Counted from the first letter of the stretch, positions 17,764 through 26,255 are shown. The stretch is DNA of 64,000 nucleotides from Gimesia sp. (GCF_040219335.1 NZ_JAVJSQ010000002.1:23138-87137), one strand, 5' to 3'. Made by a program: numbers and translations. Notes: generated by a model from the letters alone, not told the origin.

Positions 17764-18225
17764 ATGAAATTTGATCTCTCTGTAGAAACGATACTTAAGG
17801 CAAATGGATGGACCGAAAATCGGTCTGTTGACCCAACACCCTGGATTCAAACACTTAATGAGAATGGATTTGAAGTAACGCCTGATGTTGAAGCGTTTTT
17901 AAAATGTTTTGGAGGACTCCAATTTACACCTCCTGTAAATCCTAAAGGGAAATATAGACCAGAAGAACTTTCTTTTTCTCCTGCCGATCCAGTGTGCGAA
18001 TTTGAAAGGGTGTCTTATTGGGCAAAAAAGTTGAATGAAGTACTCTGTCCAGTGGGGGCTGTATTTCGGAGAGCAACTCTCTGCATCGGCGAGTCCGGGG
18101 CATATTACCTGATTTCTGATGTTGGAGTTCACCTCGCAGGAGAAAATCTTTTTGACTGTATGGAATGCCTCTTCGCTGCTTCGACTAAACCCATTGAAGT
18201 GCTTCTTGCTCCAGAAAGAGATTAG
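17764..18225 (+). CDS. SUKH-3 family immunity-like protein
   Basis: A 153-residue protein with ATG at 17764 behind AGGAG. The sequence FLKCFGGLQFTPP near residues 44-56 and the later RRATLCIGESGAYYLISDVGVHLAGENLFDCME block match the SUKH-3 family. SUKH superfamily proteins neutralise polymorphic toxins of contact-dependent and secreted types, and also occur as orphans. Base composition is clearly more AT-rich than that of neighbouring genes, which suggests acquisition by transfer. No toxin gene or toxin-domain fragment lies beside it, so it is an orphan immunity gene. Confidence 0.72.
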   Translation: MKFDLSVETILKANGWTENRSVDPTPWIQTLNENGFEVTPDVEAFLKCFGGLQFTPPVNPKGKYRPEELSFSPADPVCEFERVSYWAKKLNEVLCPVGAVFRRATLCIGESGAYYLISDVGVHLAGENLFDCMECLFAASTKPIEVLLAPERD

Positions 18226-18551
18226 GTTTGTTTCACTTAGAAGTTCGCGGTGGGGCGGAATAGCTTTCCAGGCGTGCGCGGCGGTAGTTGCAGGCGTCGA
18301 CCTGGAACGAGTGCAGTCGATGATAAAAAGATAAAAGACGAGATCAGTGAGCATTTCGTATGCGACTCACCTGATCAAAGGAGGTGTTTCCAGCCAATTG
18401 AAAACCTTCAATTGACCTCCCCCTGTCAGAAAAAAGTTGACAGTTGAAATTGCGCAGTCGATAATCGGGGTCCAGTCACTGTTCAAAATTCTCTGATCAA
18501 TCGCTACGGAGAGCAGGTCCAGGACGGCTATCGCCGTGAAAGGGAGATGCC
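18226..18551. other. Intergenic region, no gene seen
   Basis: About 325 bases between the SUKH gene and the holin-like gene. Short ORFs in several frames give no recognisable protein. It may include remnants of accessory DNA, but nothing identifiable. Confidence 0.4.
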
Positions 18552-18941
18552 ATGCTTCGTCTTCTCGCCTCCACTGTCTTGTATGTACTCGGGAATGCGA
18601 TTGGAATCGTTGTGGCTGCCCAGTTGTTGCCCGGCTTCTCCATCGACTTCTGGTCGATCGTCATCGTCGCGGCGATCTTCACGCTGATCGTGGTTGTGAT
18701 CACTCCCCTGCTGATTAAGATCTCGATCAAGAACGTGCCCCAGATGAGTGGCGGCGTCGCCCTGGTCGCAATCCTGGTCGGTCTGATCGGAACCAGCATG
18801 TTTTCCGATGGACTGAAAATCTCCGGCCTCACCACCTGGATTCTCGCGCCGTTGATCATCTGGGTCGTCGCGCTGATCGCGGGACTGGTGCTGCCGTTGT
18901 TCCTTTTCAAGAAGACACTGGAAAAGGTGAAGGAGTCCTGA
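18552..18941 (+). CDS. Small four-helix membrane protein, phage-holin-4-like (PF04020/DUF superfamily)
   Basis: A 129-residue protein with GGGAG upstream of its ATG and four hydrophobic helices (LASTVLYVLGNAIGIVVAAQ, WSIVIVAAIFTLIVVVI, GGVALVAILVGLIG, TWILAPLIIWVVALIAGLVL), ending in a basic tail. This fits the 'mycobacterial 4 TMS phage holin / membrane protein of unknown function' class, which is common on bacterial chromosomes and does not by itself mean phage. A good terminator follows its stop. Confidence 0.65.
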   Translation: MLRLLASTVLYVLGNAIGIVVAAQLLPGFSIDFWSIVIVAAIFTLIVVVITPLLIKISIKNVPQMSGGVALVAILVGLIGTSMFSDGLKISGLTTWILAPLIIWVVALIAGLVLPLFLFKKTLEKVKES

Positions 18942-18980
18942 GCGAGGTCTGCGGGATCACTTTTAACTCAGCGCATTAAA

Positions 18981-19018
18981 AAAGCCAGAAGCATTACTGA
19001 GAGAATGCTCCTGGCTTT
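18981..19018 (+). terminator. Rho-independent terminator after the holin-like gene
   Basis: Hairpin AAAGCCAGAAGCATT / AATGCTCCTGGCTTT with one mismatch and a short loop, followed by a T-rich tail (TTTCTTTG). It starts 39 bases after the stop at 18941. Confidence 0.75.
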
Positions 19019-19055
19019 CTTTGTTTGTTGCGCTGTGTCTTTTGTCTGAGGCAGG

Positions 19056-19128
19056 TAGCCGAGGCGGGACTCGAACCCCCGGCATGTGGAATATGATTCC
19101 GCATTCTGAATCGACTGACTCGTTAGAT
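19056..19128 (-). pseudogene. Degenerate tRNA-like sequence, CAT anticodon loop
   Basis: On the minus strand the 3' half reads like a tRNA. There is an anticodon arm GCGGA-ATCATAT-TCCAC (CAT in the anticodon position, one stem mismatch), a five-base variable loop, a T arm GGGGG-TTCGAGT-CCCGC (one mismatch), an acceptor strand CTCGGCT and discriminator A. The D arm is eroded (GTCAGTCGATTCAGAAT) and the 5' acceptor pairs only in its last four bases. It resembles the intact tRNA-Met at 24743-24816. I read it as a tRNA pseudogene or the 3' remnant left by an old integration event. Confidence 0.5.
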
Positions 19129-19438
19129 AATACTGAGAAGCAGCAAGGCGAAAATCGCGTTTACACTCCGGTTTAAACCACAGACGCTAAATTACAGTTC
19201 ATTGTAGATTCATGGGGTGAATTACCAGATGACACTAAACAAACAATTTTACGTATTGTGAAAATAGTTCACAGTCAATTAAAGAGTTAACTAGTTTCAT
19301 AAATGGGTCGAATTACAGGACGTCTGAAGAAACAAATGAGTTTATTGTATGACGTTTTGCGTAACCGGGTGGCGACGGCTGACGTTGATTTCAAATTCGG
19401 CGTGAATCGCCACTCCGGTTCACGCTGTTGTTATGCAG

Positions 19439-20131
19439 CTACTCGAACCCTTTTTGATCTGCATAGCTGTCGACAGGATAGCACAGAAACGTACCGGCGT
19501 ATTGGAGCGTTGCAGTTCCTTTGATTGCCCATTCCATGTGCTCGCTCAAGTCCCATGCCGGAACCACGTATGCGACGGCAACATTGGGAACCTCAGGATC
19601 CAGTCGGATGCTGTTGATCTTGATGTGCGGCCAGATTTCGCCGGGCTTGGCAATTTTGGGGAGAGACTCGTCGCCAATCATCTCGACCATGTCGCGATAG
19701 TGGCGAAAGCACGCCTTCTCGATCTTTGCTTTCAGGGGCGGTGTCCACTTGGGCATCTTCTTGAACATCGGGTGTGAGTAGTCAATTGGGGCGTTGTCGT
19801 CAGTTAGCTCGACGGGGATGTCGCAACCGAGAATTGGAATGTCAACCACCAGCGACGGTTTGTATCCCTTCTTCAGTTTTTGGGCGGTGACCTTATCAGC
19901 TGCTGCCGATGCCTCGGTGGGGCTCTTAAACGACTTGGTTTTTGTCTGTCCCTTTGAGCCGACTTTCCCGTAACGGACGGTGTAAGAACTCTCGTCGATA
20001 GAGATCGACCAGAACTTAGCTGACGAACCGTCGTGGAACTCGTACCAATTACGTGCGACCATCGCTTTGCTGTATAACTTGTTATTAACCTGCACGGCCT
20101 TGTTCTGATATGATGCCAGTATGCTGTACAT
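19439..20131 (-). CDS. WGR-domain protein
   Basis: A 230-residue protein, or 207 residues if translation starts at the ATG at 20062 (MVARNWYEF), which is where family similarity begins; neither ATG has a strong ribosome-binding site. Residues about 27-92 form a WGR domain (FWSISIDESSYTVRYGKVGSKGQTKTKS ... KLKKGYK), a nucleic-acid-associated module found in PARPs and in many bacterial proteins with MolR-type partners. The C-terminal 130 residues begin IPILGCDIPVEL and look like a DUF6985-type domain. No catalytic PARP or MoxR neighbour is present. The surrounding DNA is AT-rich. Function unknown. Confidence 0.7.
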   Translation of the reverse strand: MYSILASYQNKAVQVNNKLYSKAMVARNWYEFHDGSSAKFWSISIDESSYTVRYGKVGSKGQTKTKSFKSPTEASAAADKVTAQKLKKGYKPSLVVDIPILGCDIPVELTDDNAPIDYSHPMFKKMPKWTPPLKAKIEKACFRHYRDMVEMIGDESLPKIAKPGEIWPHIKINSIRLDPEVPNVAVAYVVPAWDLSEHMEWAIKGTATLQYAGTFLCYPVDSYADQKGFE

Positions 20132-20532
20132 GATACCGGTCGTAATTAGATTTTCAAGGCGTTACTCTATTCTTGATCTATGTTTACAGCAATTACTTGC
20201 TGATATTGAAAAAAAGAAAACACAACAAGGTGTAAAAAAACATGAAACTCATTGAGTAACACAATCAGAAAACGTTCGTTTTGGTTTTCTGTCCTGCATT
20301 TGACGAGTTTCGCAGACAAAAATGAGCTGTCTGAATGGTATGGACCGATTTCAGATCAGCCCGAAGTGACGCGATGCCGTTTAATGGTCGCTTAAAAACG
20401 CATTTGCGAAAACGCTTGAATAGATCGGACGAGGGCAAGAGTAATAACCAAGCTTAAGGAATATGACCAGCGTGATTCATGGACCCAGGTCAATTCTACA
20501 GGAATTCGAATCGATCAGATTATCTTAATTAA
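20132..20532. other. AT-rich intergenic region
   Basis: About 400 bases of AT-rich DNA between the divergent WGR gene and the BlaI operators. It contains runs such as GAAAAAAAGAAAACACAA but no supported ORF or RNA gene. Confidence 0.4.
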
Positions 20533-20548
20533 TTAGACATATGTCTAA
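20533..20548. promoter_or_regulatory. BlaI/MecI-type operator, distal
   Basis: TTAGACATATGTCTAA, a perfect 16-base palindrome just upstream of the -35 element. BlaI/MecI/CopY winged-helix repressors bind dyads of this type. Its centre is 33 bases (about three helical turns) from the centre of the second operator. Confidence 0.75.
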
Positions 20549-20555
20549 ATGCGTA

Positions 20556-20584
20556 TTGACCAAATATAGACGTATGTCTAAATT
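20556..20584 (+). promoter_or_regulatory. Sigma-70-type promoter of the BlaI/BlaR1-type operon
   Basis: TTGACC (20556-20561), 17-base spacer, TAAATT (20579-20584). The proximal operator fills the spacer and overlaps the -10, so repressor binding would exclude RNA polymerase. The start codon of the repressor is about 40 bases further on. Confidence 0.6.
20567..20580. promoter_or_regulatory. BlaI/MecI-type operator, proximal
   Basis: TAGACGTATGTCTA, the same dyad as the distal site with one mismatch in one half. It lies between the -35 and -10 elements of the operon promoter. Confidence 0.72.
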
Positions 20585-20625
20585 GGTGAGGTGTCTGATT
20601 CACCAGTTACTTCAGGAGATTTTCA

Positions 20626-21051
20626 ATGGCAAAGAATTCCAGGAGTGGTCACTCCGATTCCCAGGATTTACCTGAGGCAGAGCTTGAAGTTCTGGCTTGC
20701 CTTTGGAATGCAGGTGCTTTGACGGCTGGAGAAATCCGAAATCAATTAGAGTCATATCGACCGATGGCTCATGGTTCGGTGCTTACACTGCTCAATCGAT
20801 TGTCTGAAAAGAAGTTCGTGAAGCGAGAGAAGTCAGGACAAGGCAAATCATTTACTTACCGCGCGGCACGAGGTCCAGAATCCACTCATCGTCGAATTCT
20901 GCAGAAGCTCAGACAACGAATATTTGGCGGAAACTCAGTCGCCATTGTGGCATCCCTGCTGGAAAGTCACCCCACCAGTCCGGAAGAAATTGAGGAACTC
21001 AAGGCTCTCATCGAACGTCTTGAACAGAATCAGAAATTGGAGGACAAATAA
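20626..21051 (+). CDS. BlaI/MecI/CopY family transcriptional repressor
   Basis: A 141-residue winged-helix repressor. The N-terminal domain has LPEAELEVLACLWNAGALTAGEI and the recognition region HGSVLTLLNRLSEKKFVKREKSG, as in BlaI/MecI. The C-terminal helices (residues about 85-135) form the dimerisation region that the cognate M56 protease would cleave. AGGAG precedes the ATG. The last base of its TAA is the first base of the ATG of the following membrane protease, so the pair is translationally coupled. It most probably represses its own operon through the two dyads upstream. The genes it controls beyond this operon are unknown; no beta-lactamase lies nearby. Confidence 0.9.
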   Translation: MAKNSRSGHSDSQDLPEAELEVLACLWNAGALTAGEIRNQLESYRPMAHGSVLTLLNRLSEKKFVKREKSGQGKSFTYRAARGPESTHRRILQKLRQRIFGGNSVAIVASLLESHPTSPEEIEELKALIERLEQNQKLEDK

Positions 21052-24000
21052 TGTCCGTTGATACCATTAATTCCGTGGCCGAGGCGTGGCTCTTTATTGT
21101 GATGCACATGTTTTGGCAGTCAACTGTCGTCGCATTGCTTGTCCTGGTAGTTGTTTGCTGGAAGGATCGTATTTCAGCAAATATTCGGTATGCTTTGCTG
21201 ATGCTGGCTCTGATCAAGTTTGTTGTGCCACCGTTTTTTGCGATGCCGGGTGGGATTTTCAGTCAGTGGGAAATATCAAACGGTTCTTCGGTGGAAAAGA
21301 CCTCGAGTATGGTTTCCGTACTCCCGCCAGAACGTGAGAACCTGGTAGTGCCGTCTTTTGAATCAGTAACACCTGGCAGAAATGATCTGCCTGTTCCTGT
21401 CCAGAATAACCCGAAGAAAGAAGTGAGATCGACTACTGAAATAGCTGAATCCCCGGTTTCGATAATACCCTCATCATCAGTAATCCAGCAGGAACCGACG
21501 GTCAGTATTAGTCCCATTGCCTGGTTAATGATCGGCTCCCTTATCGTAACCCTGGCGTTTCTGCTGTGGATGGCGAAAAGCAGTTTTCACCTGATGCGAA
21601 TCATGGCCCGTTGTAAGGATGCAGATGGTTTAATGCTGGAAGAATTCAGAGAACTGACTCGATCAATGGGATTGCGCCGCCGCATACGTTTGCTTTTAAG
21701 TCCGGCCCCCGTGACTCCGATGGCATGTGGCCTGATTCGACCGACAGTCATTGTTCCCGCAGCAATGCTGGCTCAACTGTCGGCGACTGAGCAGCGTGCT
21801 GTTTTTGCGCACGAACTGGCGCATCACCGTCGTTTTGATCCTGCTGCACTTTGGATTCAGGGTTTTATTCGCGCTCTCTGGTGGTTTCATCCATTGGTAT
21901 GGATGTTGCATCGCAACATGCAACGCGTCCGAGAACAATGTTGCGATGATCTTATTGTGGTTGAGAATCTGGTTACGAAAGACGAATATTGTGCAGCATT
22001 AGTCCGTGCACTGGAGTGGTGCTCTGTGCGAACACAGATTTTGCAATTATCTGCTTTGCAGATGCGACCGCTTCAGTCTCGCATCACACGCGTCCTGAAT
22101 CCACGGGTCCGTCGATCGGCCAGGTTATCAAAACTCGCCTGGGGAATCGCGATACTCTTGAGTGCAGCCATACTTCCAGGTCTTGCTTTACGGTCTGGAG
22201 ACGCTGTAGCCGATGTTCTCGCAACGAACAAAAGTGAGCAGCAAGAGAATGACCAGGCAGTGATAGAATCGAATCCTGACCACGCCGAAATTGGTGGTTT
22301 GATTCTCGATGAGAAAGGTAATCCCGTAGAGGCAATCGTTTATTGCAGTCAGGTGATAAATAAAGTTGTTGACTTCCAGTCAACGACGACAGATGCAGAT
22401 GGCCGTTTCCATTTTGATGATATTTCAGCAGATAGATGCGCATTAACAGTCGTTGCCGCAGGGAAAAGTTACACCGGCACGTACGTAACTGTTCAAGCAG
22501 GGCAGAACCAACGGAATCTGAAGCTCATTGTTTCTCGTCCCGAATCTCTGGTTCTTAATATCCAAGACAAGCAGGGAAAACCTGTTGCCGGAGTCGAGTT
22601 TTCCTACGTCAACTGGAATGTGAAGGGCGGAAGTCGATGGTGGCTTCAGCGGGAGTGGCTTGACCGAATGAAAATTGCCTGTCCCACATCAGATGCGGAG
22701 GGCAGACTTGTGATCGAAGGAATTCCAGCAGATGTCGATTGTAATGTGCTCGTCAAACACAAGGACTATGTCAACGGTTTAATCGAAAATGTCAGAACAT
22801 CAAAAGAGAACACAATCACTCTGGATAAAGGAGTGCCTGTAGAAATTCAAGCAATCGAGGCAGAAACGGGGGAACCTGCGACAGAAGCCACCATCAGAAT
22901 CACAGGTTATCCGAAAAGTATTAACGTAAGTAACGTTCCCGTAGATTCGGAAGGCAAGTATCGCACTCGATTCCCGATCATGTCTCATCGCGTATATATC
23001 AATGTGCGACATCCATCGCTGGCGACAACTGAATCAGCTCGAATACTTAGTGGAACGGCTCACAGTAAGTATGAATTCAAGCTATACCGCCGAGGAGCAG
23101 TGCGCGGACGTGTATTGAGCCCAGATAACCAGATGCCGTGTTCCGGAGTGCAGGTGCAACTCATCAGCAAGCGGGCAATTATTCTAAGTAGTTACACCGA
23201 CAGTGAGGGACGCTTCGAAATGAACCCGCCATCCGGCAGGTTTGGAATTGTTGTTGGTTCAGGAAATGGTTTCTATGGGGAAGACAAGAATTGGAAAGAC
23301 GTCCACATTAAACCTGGCGAAACGACGGAACTGGGAGATCTAAAAGCCAAACGGCTTCCGCTGATTCGTGGGATCGTGCTATTACCGAATGGCCAACCTG
23401 CCGTCAATGCATTGGTGATGCAGGGCGATCAGCAAACTCAGTCCGTCTTAACCGATGAGAATGGACGGTTCGAATTACAAATGGAGCATAAGCCATGGGT
23501 CGCACATATCATGGCGTGCCATTTGACTGAAAAGTTAAGCTCGGGAGTGAGCCTCTCGGTTTCCAGCCTGGAAGAGGGGACTGAAGCACGCATTCAACTT
23601 GAGCCGGAAACGATGTTGAGCGGCTCAGTCGTCGACACAGCAGGAACTCCGCTGGAAGATGTAGATGTGACACTTTGGTCAGTATATGGTGATAAAAAAA
23701 GAAGTGAATCCAGAAGACTCTCGACCCATAAAACTGATGCTTCAGGTGAATTTCGCAGTTGGGGACTAAGCAGACATCAAAAGTATCAGGCATTGGTCAG
23801 CGTAACGCGCAATACCAATTTACCTGGATTCGCCAGCGTCAAATCTGATATGACTCAACTTACAAAACCAGTACAACGCCTGGCACCAATCAAAGTTGAT
23901 TCCCAGATCTATCAAGATCCTAGTCAACCCCCGTCTTCGGCTGCGGAGATCGTGTGCCGTGACTGGATCAATTCGGACGAACTGAATCTGGATACACTCC

Positions 24001-24359
24001 GCGGCAAAGTCGTCTTACTGGACTTCTGGGCCACATGGTGTGGACCTTGTATGGCAGATTTGCCCAGGCTTCAATTGGCGCATGAGCTTTACGGGGAAAA
24101 AGGATTGGTGATTATTGGCCTTCACAATAATTCAGTTCCAACAGACGAAGTAAAAGCGTTCGCAAAAAAACGTGGACTGACCTTTCCGATAGGACTCGAT
24201 ACGTTGTCTGGTGAAACTTGCGGGAATTATAATGTGAACAGCTATCCGACAAAGATTTTGATTGGCCGTGACGGAAGAATCATTGCCACGCAAATCAGCA
24301 CTGCAGAGTTACTCCCGATTCTTCGAAGCAATGTCCTCTACCACAACGATCAGAAATAG
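21051..24359 (+). CDS. BlaR1-type M56 membrane metallopeptidase with carboxypeptidase-regulatory repeats and C-terminal thioredoxin domain
   Basis: A 1102-residue sensor/protease. Four hydrophobic segments lie near residues 10-36, 45-65, 153-175 and 358-380. The zinc-protease motif FAHELAHHRR (HExxH at about 254-258) lies between the third and fourth, as in BlaR1. After the last membrane segment comes about 580 residues of repeated beta-sandwich modules, at least five, each with a G-x-V/I-x-D-x-x-G-x-P ... D-x-x-G-x-F pattern of carboxypeptidase-regulatory domains. The end (from about residue 965) is a TlpA/redoxin-type thioredoxin domain with LDFWATWCGPCMADLP, CxxC near 997-1000. In BlaR1 the extracytoplasmic part is a penicillin-binding sensor; here it is replaced, so the signal must differ. 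Expected action: on sensing, the protease cleaves the BlaI partner and derepresses the operon. Confidence 0.85.
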   Translation: MSVDTINSVAEAWLFIVMHMFWQSTVVALLVLVVVCWKDRISANIRYALLMLALIKFVVPPFFAMPGGIFSQWEISNGSSVEKTSSMVSVLPPERENLVVPSFESVTPGRNDLPVPVQNNPKKEVRSTTEIAESPVSIIPSSSVIQQEPTVSISPIAWLMIGSLIVTLAFLLWMAKSSFHLMRIMARCKDADGLMLEEFRELTRSMGLRRRIRLLLSPAPVTPMACGLIRPTVIVPAAMLAQLSATEQRAVFAHELAHHRRFDPAALWIQGFIRALWWFHPLVWMLHRNMQRVREQCCDDLIVVENLVTKDEYCAALVRALEWCSVRTQILQLSALQMRPLQSRITRVLNPRVRRSARLSKLAWGIAILLSAAILPGLALRSGDAVADVLATNKSEQQENDQAVIESNPDHAEIGGLILDEKGNPVEAIVYCSQVINKVVDFQSTTTDADGRFHFDDISADRCALTVVAAGKSYTGTYVTVQAGQNQRNLKLIVSRPESLVLNIQDKQGKPVAGVEFSYVNWNVKGGSRWWLQREWLDRMKIACPTSDAEGRLVIEGIPADVDCNVLVKHKDYVNGLIENVRTSKENTITLDKGVPVEIQAIEAETGEPATEATIRITGYPKSINVSNVPVDSEGKYRTRFPIMSHRVYINVRHPSLATTESARILSGTAHSKYEFKLYRRGAVRGRVLSPDNQMPCSGVQVQLISKRAIILSSYTDSEGRFEMNPPSGRFGIVVGSGNGFYGEDKNWKDVHIKPGETTELGDLKAKRLPLIRGIVLLPNGQPAVNALVMQGDQQTQSVLTDENGRFELQMEHKPWVAHIMACHLTEKLSSGVSLSVSSLEEGTEARIQLEPETMLSGSVVDTAGTPLEDVDVTLWSVYGDKKRSESRRLSTHKTDASGEFRSWGLSRHQKYQALVSVTRNTNLPGFASVKSDMTQLTKPVQRLAPIKVDSQIYQDPSQPPSSAAEIVCRDWINSDELNLDTLRGKVVLLDFWATWCGPCMADLPRLQLAHELYGEKGLVIIGLHNNSVPTDEVKAFAKKRGLTFPIGLDTLSGETCGNYNVNSYPTKILIGRDGRIIATQISTAELLPILRSNVLYHNDQK

Positions 24360-24669
24360 ATTGAATGCGCGAACTTTGAATTATGCCTGAATCCGCTAAA
24401 GAGTATGAGTTCTTCATGTGTGTTTAACGTTCGTTTTCGCGGAATACTGGCGAATTAGTGGTTACCACACTGAAATTCACAGACTGATTCCCATGAACTC
24501 ATCTCTGAAATCAAAGTACAGGATTGCCGTGAAATCAGAGGTTAATGATTCGGCACTTTCGTACCATCTTCGCTGCGAGTTCCCCTTCGTCCCGCCGTCG
24601 CGTCAGCCTTCACCCCTGCCAGGCTGAGGTTGCGAGATGGGAAAGCATTGCCACTGCGAACACCAACAA
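24360..24669. other. Intergenic region, no gene seen
   Basis: About 310 bases after the BlaR1-type gene up to the terminator. No supported ORF. Short frames here lack ribosome-binding sites. Confidence 0.4.
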
Positions 24670-24708
24670 AAAAACGCCTGAACCCCAAGTTGGGATTCAG
24701 GCGTTTTT
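24670..24708. terminator. Bidirectional rho-independent terminator by tRNA-Met
   Basis: AAAACGCCTGAA ... TTCAGGCGTTTT stem, continued by CCCCAAGTTGGG in the loop, with A and T tracts outside. It lies 35 bases beyond the 3' end of the minus-strand tRNA and can also stop plus-strand transcripts. Confidence 0.75.
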
Positions 24709-24742
24709 GATTCTCTCTGCGTGCCAATGTTTGACACTAAAG

Positions 24743-24816
24743 TAGCGGTGGAGGGACTCGAACCCCCGACACGCGGATTATGATTCCGCTGCTCTAACCA
24801 ACTGAGCTACACCGCC
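24743..24816 (-). tRNA. tRNA-Met (anticodon CAT), elongator type
   Basis: A full 74-base cloverleaf on the minus strand. Acceptor GGCGGTG pairs with CACCGCT (terminal G-U), the D arm is GCTC-AGTTGGTTA-GAGC, the anticodon arm GCGGA-ATCATAA-TCCGC gives CAT, the variable loop is GTGTC, and the T arm GGGGG-TTCGAGT-CCCTC is followed by discriminator A. CCA is not encoded. The paired first base and the anticodon stem exclude the initiator tRNA. tRNA-Ile2, whose CAT is modified to lysidine, cannot be fully excluded. Confidence 0.92.
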
Positions 24817-25097
24817 GGATGGTGTGGGCGTCTGTGTTGAGACAGACACTCCTATCCTAGTGGAAGTTCGCTGGGGAGAAAAGGTTTCTCCGGTGCTAAC
24901 TTCCTTAGATATCTCACGTTATCGGCAAAAAAGCCGTTGAGAAGTCGCAAGATTAACAAAATCTTGTTAGTACGCAAGTCAACCGCCGTTTTCATTCGAA
25001 AATGTCGCAGAAATTCGTTGATTGTGGGGCTTTTCCGGGGGCGTTATACTCGAATCTGCTCATTTGATACCCCTGAATCTCGCTCTGGAGTGCCCGC

Positions 25098-26255
25098 ATG
25101 ATGAAATCGCTCGCGTTCGGTCTGGTTCTCTCGCTCCCGTTCCTCTCGACTGCCCCTCTCCCGGCAGCGGCACCTGCGGAAACACCCCAAGCCCTTGAGA
25201 CAGTCATACGGACGACCGTGTTTGAGAAAGGGGAAGCCGGCTATCACGGGTTTCGGATCCCGGCGCTGCTGGTGACGCCGAAGGGAACGCTGCTCGCGTT
25301 TGCTGAGGCGCGGAAGAACAACCTGGGCGACAGCGGCGATATTGATCTGGTGCTCAAGCGGAGCAGCGACAACGGGAAGACCTGGTCTCCCCTGGCGGTG
25401 CTGTGGAATGACGGGGAGAACACCTGCGGGAATCCCTGTCCGGTGGTGGATGAGTCGACCGGGCGGATCTGGCTGCCGCTGACCTGGAATCATGGCAAGG
25501 ACCATGAGAAGCAGATCAAGGCGCAGACCGGTCTGGATACGCGGCGGGTCTATATGAGTTATTCCGATGATGACGGTCAGACCTGGAAGCCGCCTTACGA
25601 AGTGACCGAGACGACCAAGAAGCCTGAGTGGACCTGGTATGCGACCGGGCCGGGCAACGGGATACAGCTGGCGCAGGGACCGCACAAAGGGCGGCTGGTG
25701 ATTCCCTGCGATCATAATATGACGCTGGACGGTAAGGTGGTGCGGCGGTCGCATGCGATTTATTCGGACGATCATGGCGAGACGTGGCAGTTGAGTGAAC
25801 CGATCGGCGAGATGACGAATGAATGTGCGGTCGTGGAACTGGGCGACGGTCGGCTGCAGATGAATATGCGGAGCTATCACGGCAAGAACCGGCGGGCGAT
25901 TGCGTATTCCGACGATGGCGGGGCGACCTGGTCTGAGGTGACGCTCGATCCGACGCTGATTGAGCCGGTCTGCCAGGCGAGCCTGATTCGCGTCTCGTTT
26001 CCCAAATATGGAACGCCGGGGCAGATTCTGTTCAGCAACCCCGCCAGCAAAAAACGGGAGAAGATGACGGTCCGGTTGAGCAAAGACGACGGGCAGACAT
26101 GGTTGGCGTCGCGACTGGTAACGCCGGGTTCGGCCGCGTATTCCTCTCTGGCTTTGTTGAAAAATGGTCAGGCGGGGCTGTTGTATGAGCGGGACCGTTA
26201 TCAGAAAATCGAATTCGTGGCGTTTGATTTAAAACAGTTTACTGCCGGACGTTAG
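25098..26255 (+). CDS. Secreted sialidase (exo-alpha-sialidase, BNR repeats)
   Basis: A 385-residue six-bladed beta-propeller sialidase that would release terminal sialic acids from glycoconjugates outside the cell. A signal peptide ends near residue 24 (PLPAAA). The family's FRIP motif is in GFRIPALL (residues about 50-57) with the arginine that binds the sialate carboxylate. Five Asp-boxes are visible: SSDNGKTW, SDDDGQTW, SDDHGETW, SDDGGATW and SKDDGQTW. A late YSSLALLKNGQAGLLYE segment carries the usual catalytic Tyr/Glu region. GGAG precedes the ATG at 25098. No sialic-acid catabolism genes accompany it, so scavenged sugars may be used elsewhere or the enzyme may only uncap glycans. Confidence 0.9.
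   Translation: MMKSLAFGLVLSLPFLSTAPLPAAAPAETPQALETVIRTTVFEKGEAGYHGFRIPALLVTPKGTLLAFAEARKNNLGDSGDIDLVLKRSSDNGKTWSPLAVLWNDGENTCGNPCPVVDESTGRIWLPLTWNHGKDHEKQIKAQTGLDTRRVYMSYSDDDGQTWKPPYEVTETTKKPEWTWYATGPGNGIQLAQGPHKGRLVIPCDHNMTLDGKVVRRSHAIYSDDHGETWQLSEPIGEMTNECAVVELGDGRLQMNMRSYHGKNRRAIAYSDDGGATWSEVTLDPTLIEPVCQASLIRVSFPKYGTPGQILFSNPASKKREKMTVRLSKDDGQTWLASRLVTPGSAAYSSLALLKNGQAGLLYERDRYQKIEFVAFDLKQFTAGR

Noticed and set aside
18226..18551. Transposase remnant between the SUKH gene and the holin-like gene
   Set aside because: Fragments in several frames looked suggestive, but no transposase motif or terminal inverted repeats could be recognised.
18552..18941. Prophage signal from the holin-like gene
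   Set aside because: Small four-helix proteins of this family are normal chromosomal genes, and no phage structural, lysis or integrase gene is nearby.
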